Positions 1 to 5,090 of a stretch of DNA of 5,090 nucleotides are shown here, piece by piece. The notes beneath the pieces are model-generated. The model was not told the origin of the DNA and did not search any database. It saw only the letters and a list, made by a program, of their open reading frames with translations. Source of the DNA: Clostridia bacterium (GTDB taxonomy: Bacteria; Bacillota; Clostridia; Oscillospirales; Ruminococcaceae); NCBI GenBank assembly GCA_009177225.1, contig WFLZ01000124.1, positions 1 through 5,090 on the forward strand, read 5' to 3'. How positions within the stretch are numbered: the first letter of the stretch is position 1; every line of letters starts with the position of its first letter. The position numbers were made by a program, and so were the translations under genes.

Positions 1-417
1 TTCGGAGGCATACTTTCCGATTGCATATTTATTTTCAAGCACAGGTTTATCTGTTTCCTTGGCAGCACATTTACGCTGTGGGTTATAGACGGACTGTGAC
101 GAAATGTTGATAACAGCACCCGAAGATGCCGCTCTTTTCAGAACCTTTGCAACAAAATCAAGACCGTCAGAAATTACCGCACTATCGGCATTACGTGGAA
201 ATGCACAGTGAATGACATAATCTGCTATAGAAAAATCAAACGTATCGATTTCGCTGTTGTCCACCGGAACGATATTATCTCCTCTTACAAAAGTAGAACA
301 ACGGCGTTCAAAATCAAAGGAAAAAGCATAAACCATTATATCAGATTTATTTACAAGCCGGTGCATCAGTGCAGTGCCAAGAAATCCGCCTGCACCTGTA
401 ATAACTATCTTTTTCAT
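1..417 (-). CDS. NAD(P)-dependent epimerase/dehydratase family protein (extended SDR), N-terminal part
   Basis: The first 139 residues of a nucleotide-sugar-type SDR enzyme are visible; the gene runs off the left edge with no stop. The protein opens MKKIVITGAGGFLGTAL, giving the TGxxGxxG NAD(P)-binding motif at 7-14. It continues through ADYVIHCAF (65-73), a central strand INISSQSVY with the catalytic-region serines (104-111), and YAIGK, the YxxxK catalytic pair Tyr131 and Lys135. Full members are about 280-330 residues. The start is supported by a GGGAG Shine-Dalgarno six nt upstream. Such enzymes act in the cytoplasm as 4-epimerases, 4,6-dehydratases or 4-ketoreductases on nucleotide sugars; the part that would tell them apart is missing. 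Its place at the end of this operon suggests reduction or epimerisation of the cluster's keto or amino sugar. The gene is real beyond much doubt because motif order and spacing fit. Confidence 0.9.
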   Translation of the reverse strand, partial: MKKIVITGAGGFLGTALMHRLVNKSDIMVYAFSFDFERRCSTFVRGDNIVPVDNSEIDTFDFSIADYVIHCAFPRNADSAVISDGLDFVAKVLKRAASSGAVINISSQSVYNPQRKCAAKETDKPVLENKYAIGKYASE

Positions 418-427
418 AATAATCTCC

Positions 428-452
428 CAGAAAATCAAGATTATACTTTCTG
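428..452 (-). repeat. short inverted repeat in the gap before the SDR gene
   Basis: CAGAAA (428-433) and TTTCTG (447-452) are perfect six-base inverted arms around a 13-nt loop, in the 44-nt gap between the ATP-grasp stop and the SDR start. The stem is AT-rich with no following U-tract, so it is not a good terminator. One arm abuts the SDR gene's GGGAG ribosome-binding site (424-428). It could be a weak structure or chance. Confidence 0.3.
440..445 (-). promoter_or_regulatory. possible -10 hexamer upstream of the SDR gene
   Basis: A perfect TATAAT occurs on the minus strand 22 nt before the SDR start codon, in the loop of the inverted repeat. There is no TTGACA-like -35 element at 16-18 nt and no TG extension, so this may be chance in AT-rich DNA. 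A start about 7 nt downstream would leave a short leader that still contains the GGGAG site. Confidence 0.2.
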
Positions 453-461
453 TAATGACAT

Positions 462-1757
462 TTATTTTGTTCCGAGGATTCTTGTCGGTTCAAGTTTCAG
501 AACAAGTTCCTCACCCTTGTCATCAAGAACTGTGATATTCTGATTCAGATATGATATATCTTTTACCATCTGCTCACGGCTGTCGCAAAGCATGACAAAA
601 CGAATCATAAGCTGACGGAGTGTTCTGCCGTTCGGGGTTTCACTGCCGACGGGATATCTACATTCATACTCAAGAACGCTTGGTGTAACGGAAACCGCTT
701 CATCAAGACCGTCAATTTTTCCGACAATTCCACCCTTTGTAACAAAAGAAATAATACCACAGCACTTGCCCTTTAAAGTCGGGTCGTCCTTTTCCGATTC
801 AAAATCAGAGTCAACAGACAATGAATGGTCTACAAGAACGTGCATTGCATTCACGCCATTAATTTTCTTTAAAAAACGGTAAGGTGCTTCACCTGCACTA
901 CGCAGACCTGCTTCAAATACATTAAATTCATTTTTATCTGAATCATAAAGTCCCTGAATAAAGAGAATACCGTCCTTTATACCAATTCCCTTACAGAGAT
1001 TCATCATAGAAGGATTTACCTGCTTCATATACTCGTCAAGATAAAGACATGGATATACACGTCCAGCAGGAATTGTAGTCGGGTCGTCCGGATGAACTGC
1101 GATAGGATAACGGTTATCAACAGACGCAAGAGAAACACGTCCGTTTGCTATCGTATAATGAGCGCTGAATTCATCACCAGTTACACATTTTTCAATAATA
1201 ACCTCTCCGCATTCAGAAAATGACAGTGATTCTTCATAATATGAACGGAGCTGTTCCTCGTTTTCACAGCGGAAAACGCCCTTTGATGAACTTGAATCCA
1301 CCGGTTTAATCATAACAGGATAATCAAATTCTGCCCAGAGTGTGTCCGGAATATTCCTGCCCGTAAAGAAGTTTTTCGGACACGGAACTTTATATTTAAC
1401 GCAAAGATTGCGAAATTCACTCTTTTTTTCAATACTGTCCCACTGTTCACGGGAGAAATAAAACGGCAGACCTGTTCTTGCAGAAATTTTCTCTGCGTTA
1501 AGAAGATTGAACTCACTGATACCTGCAAGAACGCCGTCAATCTTACGTTCACGGACAATTTTTTCCAGTTTGTCTGTCTCTGCGGTACTGATAAGAATAC
1601 TTTCGTTCGCAATACGCTTTGCAGCAGAACGTTCCGGTGGAAAATAATCTGCAACAATAACATAAGCACCGTTGTCCCTTGCATACTGAACGATATCCGT
1701 AGCACCTACATTACTGCCCAGCACTAGCAGTTTTTTACCTTCAAATTTCCTACTCAT
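462..1757 (-). CDS. ATP-grasp domain ligase in glycan cluster
   Basis: The 431-residue product is an ATP-grasp enzyme: such proteins activate a carboxylate as an acyl phosphate with ATP and join it to an amine, thiol or another nucleophile. A Rossmann-like pre-ATP-grasp domain comes first (KKLLVLGSNVGATDIV, 8-23), then an ATP-lysine region (EKKSEF, 110-115), PVMIKPVDSSSSKGV with Lys151 (147-161), the adenine-contact strand VIIEKCVTGDEFS (186-198) and the metal-binding strand NVFEAGLRSAGEAP (279-292). In the last, Glu282 and Arg286 are in place but a Gly (284) sits where many members have the metal-ligand Asn. A C-terminal domain of about 130 residues follows (301-431), much like the layout of carbamoyl-phosphate-synthase-like and PylC/D-aspartate-ligase-like proteins. 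It is soluble, with no signal peptide. A TTG at 1775 overlaps the preceding stop, but the AAAGG site favours the ATG at 1757. Context suggests decoration of a sugar; the substrate is unknown. Confidence 0.9.
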   Translation of the reverse strand: MSRKFEGKKLLVLGSNVGATDIVQYARDNGAYVIVADYFPPERSAAKRIANESILISTAETDKLEKIVRERKIDGVLAGISEFNLLNAEKISARTGLPFYFSREQWDSIEKKSEFRNLCVKYKVPCPKNFFTGRNIPDTLWAEFDYPVMIKPVDSSSSKGVFRCENEEQLRSYYEESLSFSECGEVIIEKCVTGDEFSAHYTIANGRVSLASVDNRYPIAVHPDDPTTIPAGRVYPCLYLDEYMKQVNPSMMNLCKGIGIKDGILFIQGLYDSDKNEFNVFEAGLRSAGEAPYRFLKKINGVNAMHVLVDHSLSVDSDFESEKDDPTLKGKCCGIISFVTKGGIVGKIDGLDEAVSVTPSVLEYECRYPVGSETPNGRTLRQLMIRFVMLCDSREQMVKDISYLNQNITVLDDKGEELVLKLEPTRILGTK

Positions 1758-1767
1758 TTTTTCAATA

Positions 1768-1772
1768 CCTTT
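1768..1772 (-). promoter_or_regulatory. Shine-Dalgarno site deciding the ATP-grasp start
   Basis: AAAGG lies 10 nt upstream of the ATG at 1757 and overlaps the last base of the sugar transferase stop codon (1772-1774). It would fall inside the coding sequence if the TTG at 1775 were the start, so the ATG is preferred. The arrangement suggests translational coupling with the sugar transferase. Confidence 0.6.
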
Positions 1773-2590
1773 CAAGTAATAATATCAGCTTTCGTTCTTG
1801 ACTCAATGACTTCATCAACATACTTTTGCGGTACTTGCTCCAGTGTAATTGCAATACCGTCCATATCATATCCCATGAATATACCCCGTGAGACACTGGC
1901 ACGGGCTTCCGCACTTTTTTTGTTCAGTGCAATCAGAATTACATTAAGCAACAATTTGCAGTCTGTAAGAAAACTTACATTCTCCACATACCAGACATCA
2001 TTGTCAAAGCGTTCCTGCCAGAAAGACTGTTGAGATGACTTGTGAAGCAAGGGACATTCCAGTCCCGGACGAACTGCCAGACGCTGACGGTGACGCTTAT
2101 TATATCGGTTCAGATGTTCAGGAAGCAAAGGTCTCGGACCTATAAGGCTCATGTCACCTTTCAGGATACTCCAGAAATTCAGAAGTTCATCAAGTGAAAG
2201 CTTACGAACGATTTTTCCAACCTTTGTGACACGCATGGACGGTGGCAGAAGTTCACCATTTTCATCTTTTAAATCCCGCATATTACGGAATTTAACTATT
2301 TTGAACAGTTTTCCATTCATGCCGAGACGATTCTGAAAGAAGAAAATAGGTCGTCCCACATCAAAAAAGGTAATTATCGCCAACATCAAATTTACAGGTA
2401 GTGTAACAATAAGGACACTAAGAGAAACAATAATATCAAATGCCCGTTTTATATATCGGACATATATCGTATTTTTAGTTTTTACATCTTCAAGCTTCGG
2501 ATTTATAACAGGCAGAATATCTTCTGCCAGTCTGTCTGCCATTTTCCACCGCTCATCTTTTGTAAAGTCCTCTGTTTTATTTTGCATCAT
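1772..2590 (-). CDS. bacterial sugar transferase, initiating phosphoglycosyl transferase (PglC/WbaP type)
   Basis: This membrane enzyme starts glycan assembly by moving a sugar-1-phosphate from a nucleotide sugar to undecaprenyl phosphate on the inner face of the membrane. The product is 272 residues from the chosen ATG. A 48-residue hydrophilic leader precedes KRAFDIIV and one hydrophobic re-entrant segment (about 51-77). Then come FFFQNRLG (83-90), KIVKFRNM (97-104), the catalytic SLDELLNFW with the Asp134-Glu135 dyad, MSLIGPRPLLPEH with the PRP motif (147-159) and VRPGLECPLL (173-182). Where many relatives read RPGxTGxAQ, this one reads RPGLECPLL. About 45 residues after the core form an extra C-terminal tail containing RGIFMGYDMDG (235-245). 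There is a single hydrophobic segment, so it is the small monotopic type and not the five-helix WbaP/WcaJ type. An upstream in-frame ATG at 2608 would add six residues, but the GGAG site fits the ATG at 2590. The sugar handled is not known. Confidence 0.93.
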   Translation of the reverse strand: MMQNKTEDFTKDERWKMADRLAEDILPVINPKLEDVKTKNTIYVRYIKRAFDIIVSLSVLIVTLPVNLMLAIITFFDVGRPIFFFQNRLGMNGKLFKIVKFRNMRDLKDENGELLPPSMRVTKVGKIVRKLSLDELLNFWSILKGDMSLIGPRPLLPEHLNRYNKRHRQRLAVRPGLECPLLHKSSQQSFWQERFDNDVWYVENVSFLTDCKLLLNVILIALNKKSAEARASVSRGIFMGYDMDGIAITLEQVPQKYVDEVIESRTKADIIT

Positions 2591-2700
2591 ATTTATTTCT
2601 CCGTTCATTCATAGCTATTACATTTAAAAGAAAATAATTCTCATTCGTCTGTAAGACATTTTAAATTCCGGACAACATAAAAGTTGATATGAGACAGTAA
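2591..2700 (-). other. intergenic gap between aminotransferase and sugar transferase
   Basis: These 110 nt are by far the longest gap in an otherwise tightly packed gene block. The gap holds the sugar transferase Shine-Dalgarno (2599-2602) and a small inverted repeat with a four-base stem (2647-2657). I see no convincing -35/-10 pair, no terminator with a U-tract, and no credible small gene. Either the operon simply has a spacer here, or there is a weak internal promoter that cannot be recognised by eye. Confidence 0.4.
2599..2602 (-). promoter_or_regulatory. Shine-Dalgarno site deciding the sugar transferase start
   Basis: GGAG lies 8 nt upstream of the ATG at 2590 (two consecutive ATGs, 2590 and 2587). 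It is inside the reading frame if the upstream ATG at 2608 is used, and no purine-rich site precedes 2608. The start at 2590 is therefore preferred. Confidence 0.7.
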
Positions 2701-3804
2701 TTATTTTTTTAAAATCACATCACAAATGCGGTCTGTATCTTCAATAATAAGTTCCGCATACATCGGAAGCGTAAGAACTTTACGGGAAATATCAGCAGCA
2801 ACCGGTGTAATTTCCGTATTGCTTTTTTTGTAACAGTCTATTTCATTTATTGCCGGATAGAAATATTTTCTTGCAAAAATATCTTCAGATTTGAGTCTGT
2901 CGTAAACGTCATCTCTTGTTTCACCGAACTGCTCCGGTTCAAAGACAACTGCATAATACGCATAATTCGGAATAACGTCCGGCTGTTCAGTCATAAGTCT
3001 TATACCTGCAACGCCCGAAAGACGTTCATTATATCTTGCAAATGCTCTGCCTCTTGAAGCAATACACTCATCAATATTCCTGAGATTACATATGCCCATT
3101 GCCGCACGAAATTCGTCCATTTTTGCATTTCCGCCAATCTGATTGACACATTCTTCGGTTTTTATGCCGAAATTCTTGAGAATGTTCATATTCTCACGGA
3201 TTGATTCATCGTGAAATGCAATCGCACCGCCCTCGATTGTGTTGAACACCTTTGTTGCGTGAAATGAGAACATTGCCGCATCACCATAACAGCCGATACC
3301 CTTTCCACGATACTTTACACCGAAAGCATGAGCCGCATCATAAATTACTTTGAGATTGTGTTTCTTTGCAATCGCTTCAATCGCATTGACATCACAGACT
3401 GCACCATATACGTGAACAGGTACAATCGCAACTGTGTTTTCGGTAATAAGAGCCTCTATCTTTGACGGGTCAATAGTATAGTCATCGGGCTTTATATCGC
3501 AGAATACCGGTTTCAGACCATTTCTTGCAATTGCATGAACCGTTGAGACAAATGTGAATGGTGTCGTAATAACTTCCTTGCCGGTATCTTTAAGACCCAT
3601 TGCCTGAATAACAGTCTCAAGTGCCATATGACCGTTTACAAACATAGAAAGATGTGGTACACCCAGATAATCTGTCAGACTGCGTTCAAGCTTCCTGTAA
3701 ATAGGACCTGTGTTTGTCAGATGATGATTTTCAAATATCGGTTTGATTTCTTTTATGTAGTACTCATAGTCCGGCATAGACGAACGTGTTACATAAATAC
3801 TCAT
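2701..3804 (-). CDS. DegT/DnrJ/EryC1/StrS family PLP-dependent sugar aminotransferase
   Basis: This 367-residue, fold-type I PLP enzyme transfers an amino group, usually from glutamate, to the keto carbon of a nucleotide sugar. Family landmarks are NGHMALE (57-63), TTPFTFVST (80-88), the YDAAHAFG segment with Asp156 facing the PLP ring nitrogen (155-162), and SFHATK with the Schiff-base lysine Lys185 (180-185), followed by NTIEGGAIA (188-196). Length is normal and no break is seen. The start is supported by an AGGA Shine-Dalgarno 10 nt upstream that directly follows the tmk stop codon; the intergenic distance is 14 nt. With rmlB just upstream, the likely substrate is dTDP-4-keto-6-deoxyglucose, giving a dTDP-4-amino-4,6-dideoxyhexose as in VioA-type enzymes. 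A 3-keto sugar (FdtB/QdtB type) or a UDP-sugar substrate cannot be excluded. Family is secure; substrate is inference, so no symbol is given. Confidence 0.93.
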   Translation of the reverse strand: MSIYVTRSSMPDYEYYIKEIKPIFENHHLTNTGPIYRKLERSLTDYLGVPHLSMFVNGHMALETVIQAMGLKDTGKEVITTPFTFVSTVHAIARNGLKPVFCDIKPDDYTIDPSKIEALITENTVAIVPVHVYGAVCDVNAIEAIAKKHNLKVIYDAAHAFGVKYRGKGIGCYGDAAMFSFHATKVFNTIEGGAIAFHDESIRENMNILKNFGIKTEECVNQIGGNAKMDEFRAAMGICNLRNIDECIASRGRAFARYNERLSGVAGIRLMTEQPDVIPNYAYYAVVFEPEQFGETRDDVYDRLKSEDIFARKYFYPAINEIDCYKKSNTEITPVAADISRKVLTLPMYAELIIEDTDRICDVILKK

Positions 3805-3818
3805 TTTCTATCAGTCCT

Positions 3819-4475
3819 TTATTTCATTACTGCAAGAATATCACTTGCAATTTCTTCAATTTTCCTCATCTTTCCATCGGAAATGCACTCTACAACATTC
3901 CATTCAAGTTCTTTCGCACAGAAGTCAGCCGCCTTTCTGGAACGTTTAAGATATTCGACATTTGCCTCATGGATATCCTTTTTCTGCTCATTTCCGTCGT
4001 ATCGCTTTGTCATAAGTGCCTGACTTACTTCGGGGTCTACACGGAGATAAATCGTACGGTACGGCTCAGGAATACCGAGTAGGCTGTATTCATAGTAAAA
4101 CAGCCATTCAATAAAGTTTTTCCACTGTTCTTCCGGAAGTTTTGCACACTGATGTATAGCATTGGACGTAGTGTATCTGTCAGCGATTACAATACCGCCG
4201 TCAAGATAGAACTCTCTCCAGTTCTTTGCATAGCTTGCAAAACGGTCGACCGCATAAAAGCTTGAAGCTGCATACGGATTGACAGCATTAGGGTCAGTAC
4301 CAAATTCACCACGCAGATACATTTTTACCAGTGCAGATGAATCACTGTCATAATCCGGAAATGATACTTTTATTACATTTTCGCCTTTTGATTTAAGTAC
4401 ATCATAAAGTTTTTGTGCCTGTGTAGCCTTGCCGCTGCCGTCAAGCCCTTCTATTACAATTAATTTTCCAGCCAT
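3819..4475 (-). CDS. tmk: thymidylate kinase family protein (dTMP kinase-like) in sugar operon
   Basis: The 218-residue product matches the usual size of bacterial dTMP kinases (about 205-215), which phosphorylate dTMP to dTDP with ATP in the cytoplasm. Visible motifs are the P-loop [10 protein letters not shown] (9-18), FPDYDS (39-44), [10 protein letters not shown] with the monophosphate-binding DR pair (72-81), [12 protein letters not shown] with the family DRY motif (98-109), and a basic LID-like stretch [11 protein letters not shown] (156-166). The residue after the P-loop lysine is Ala17, where Ser or Thr is usual; Thr18 follows. The ATG start is fixed by the P-loop lying directly behind it. 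The gene begins inside rmlB and ends 14 nt before the aminotransferase, so it is almost certainly cotranscribed. An embedded copy could feed dTDP/dTTP to dTDP-sugar synthesis, or could be the cell's housekeeping kinase or a related nucleotide kinase; the sequence alone does not decide this. Confidence 0.88.
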   Translation of the reverse strand: MAGKLIVIEGLDGSGKATQAQKLYDVLKSKGENVIKVSFPDYDSDSSALVKMYLRGEFGTDPNAVNPYAASSFYAVDRFASYAKNWREFYLDGGIVIADRYTTSNAIHQCAKLPEEQWKNFIEWLFYYEYSLLGIPEPYRTIYLRVDPEVSQALMTKRYDGNEQKKDIHEANVEYLKRSRKAADFCAKELEWNVVECISDGKMRKIEEIASDILAVMK

Positions 4476-5090
4476 AACATTCCATAGGGATTAATTCCCT
4501 TCCTCCATACATTTTATCGTAATAATTCTGATACTCTCCGGAAATAATCTCCTCCCACCAATTACGGTGCGTCAAGTACCAGTCAATTGTCTTTTGAATA
4601 CCGTCTGTAAATTTTGTTTCAGGCAACCAGCCCAGTTCATTATGAATTTTAGTCGGGTCAATTGCATAACGCATATCGTGCCCCTTTCTGTCTGCAACAT
4701 GAGTGATAAGCGATTCCGGCTTACCGAGTTTCTTACATATAAGCTTGACAATATCAATGTTACACATCTCATTATGTCCACCGACATTGTACACCTCGCC
4801 GACTTTGCCATTATGAATAATCAGGTCTATAGCACGACAATGGTCCTCAACATACAGCCAGTCACGTACATTCAGACCCTCTCCGTATACCGGAAGCGGT
4901 TTGTCTGCCAGTGCATTGACAATCATCAGCGGAATAAGTTTCTCCGGAAAATGATATGGACCATAGTTGTTGGAACATCTGGAAATACTTACAGGCAGTC
5001 CGTAAGTTCTGTGGTACGAAAGAACCAACAAGTCTGCTCCTGCCTTTGAACTTGAATACGGACTACTTGTGTGGATAGGAGTTTTCTCAG
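4441..5090 (-). CDS. rmlB: dTDP-glucose 4,6-dehydratase, C-terminal part (5' end beyond window)
   Basis: This cytoplasmic NAD-dependent extended SDR enzyme converts dTDP-glucose to dTDP-4-keto-6-deoxyglucose, the branch point for rhamnose and dTDP-amino sugars. The visible 215 residues begin at the right edge in frame and carry the catalytic YxxxK (PYSSSK, visible residues 10-15), then the [14 protein letters not shown] substrate-binding stretch (40-53), [10 protein letters not shown] (74-83) and [12 protein letters not shown] (133-144), all typical of RmlB. The N-terminal Rossmann glycine motif and the catalytic Asp-Glu pair lie outside the window. A full RmlB is about 330-350 residues, so roughly 120-130 are missing. 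The recognisable family end is near the NYYDKMY stretch (188-194). A tail of about 20 residues follows and largely overlaps the start of the next gene, by 35 nt. No frameshift is visible in the preserved part. The family call is very secure. It supplies the keto sugar that the downstream aminotransferase could use. Confidence 0.96.
   Translation of the reverse strand, partial: EKTPIHTSSPYSSSKAGADLLVLSYHRTYGLPVSISRCSNNYGPYHFPEKLIPLMIVNALADKPLPVYGEGLNVRDWLYVEDHCRAIDLIIHNGKVGEVYNVGGHNEMCNIDIVKLICKKLGKPESLITHVADRKGHDMRYAIDPTKIHNELGWLPETKFTDGIQKTIDWYLTHRNWWEEIISGEYQNYYDKMYGGRELIPMECYGWKINCNRRA
4476..4506 (-). promoter_or_regulatory. tmk translation start region with a hairpin in the spacer
   Basis: A strong purine run GGAGGAAGGGA (4496-4506, minus strand) precedes the tmk ATG at 4475, but its end is 20 nt away, longer than a normal spacer. 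Within the interval, AGGGA and TCCCT (4496-4500 and 4486-4490) form a five-base-pair hairpin with a five-base loop. If folded, it would leave GGAGGA (4501-4506) separated from the ATG by the hairpin plus 10 nt, close to a usual distance. A weaker GGA lies 5 nt from the ATG and is an alternative. All of this is inside the rmlB tail. Confidence 0.4.

Noticed and set aside
208..543. A 111-codon plus-strand open frame across the SDR start and ATP-grasp end
   Set aside because: The minus strand here carries clear SDR motifs and the ATP-grasp C-terminus; the plus-strand product shows no domain.
778..1090. A 13-nt repeat (agtcgggtcgtcc) occurring twice inside the ATP-grasp gene
   Set aside because: Both copies encode an Asp-Asp-Pro-Thr stretch with the same codons; no flanking similarity, so it is likely coincidence.
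1310..1705. A 131-codon minus-strand frame inside the ATP-grasp gene
   Set aside because: It is an out-of-frame shadow of the ATP-grasp coding sequence, with a low-complexity, domain-less product.
2647..2657. Small inverted repeat GTCT/AGAC with a three-base loop as a possible terminator
   Set aside because: Only four base pairs and no U-tract after it.
2624..2659. An 11-codon minus-strand mini-ORF (MSYRRMRIIFF) with a GGA 7 nt upstream in the 110-nt gap
   Set aside because: Too short to distinguish from chance; no run of regulatory codons and no attenuator hairpin follows it.
3628..4082. Overlapping plus-strand open frames opposite tmk and the aminotransferase start
   Set aside because: They are antisense to well-supported genes and rich in Phe/Ser/Ile as expected for complement translation.
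4567..5049. A 160-codon open frame on the plus strand opposite rmlB
   Set aside because: It is antisense to a highly conserved RmlB frame, has no recognisable domain, and no ribosome-binding context; it is a shadow of the codon pattern.

Overview
The window is a block of six genes, all on the minus strand, from a bacterial cell-surface glycan (capsule, exopolysaccharide or O-antigen-like) locus. GC content is moderate, roughly 40% by eye. The tight co-directional packing, purine-rich Shine-Dalgarno sites and the style of the RmlB, aminotransferase and thymidylate kinase sequences suggest an anaerobic low-GC Gram-positive of the Clostridia (a Ruminococcus- or Lachnospiraceae-like gut organism). 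That assignment is an inference from sequence style, not from a marker gene. No RNA gene, insertion sequence, CRISPR array or convincing rho-independent terminator is visible.

In transcription order (high to low coordinates): (1) the C-terminal two thirds of dTDP-glucose 4,6-dehydratase (rmlB), cut by the right edge; (2) a thymidylate-kinase-family protein whose start overlaps the end of rmlB by 35 nt; (3) a DegT/DnrJ/EryC1/StrS-family PLP sugar aminotransferase, 14 nt downstream; (4) after a 110-nt gap, a monotopic bacterial sugar transferase of the PglC/WbaP type (phosphoglycosyl transferase); (5) 14 nt later, an ATP-grasp ligase; (6) 44 nt later, the N-terminal 139 residues of an extended short-chain dehydrogenase/reductase (NAD-dependent epimerase/dehydratase family), cut by the left edge. 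This last gene has no stop inside the window but is clearly real.

Read together, the genes suggest one pathway. RmlB makes dTDP-4-keto-6-deoxyglucose. The aminotransferase could convert this to a dTDP-4-amino-4,6-dideoxyhexose. The sugar transferase would load a sugar phosphate onto undecaprenyl phosphate to start a repeat unit. The SDR may reduce or epimerise a nucleotide sugar. The ATP-grasp protein is a candidate for attaching an amino acid or other carboxylate, perhaps to the amino group of the sugar. The embedded thymidylate kinase would fit local supply of dTDP/dTTP for dTDP-sugar synthesis. The enzyme families are well supported; the exact substrates and the assembled pathway are inference.

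The most unusual points are the thymidylate kinase inside a sugar operon, its start overlapping rmlB with a hairpin lying in an over-long Shine-Dalgarno spacer, the pairing of an ATP-grasp ligase with an aminotransferase and initiating transferase, and motif departures in the kinase, ATP-grasp and sugar transferase proteins.
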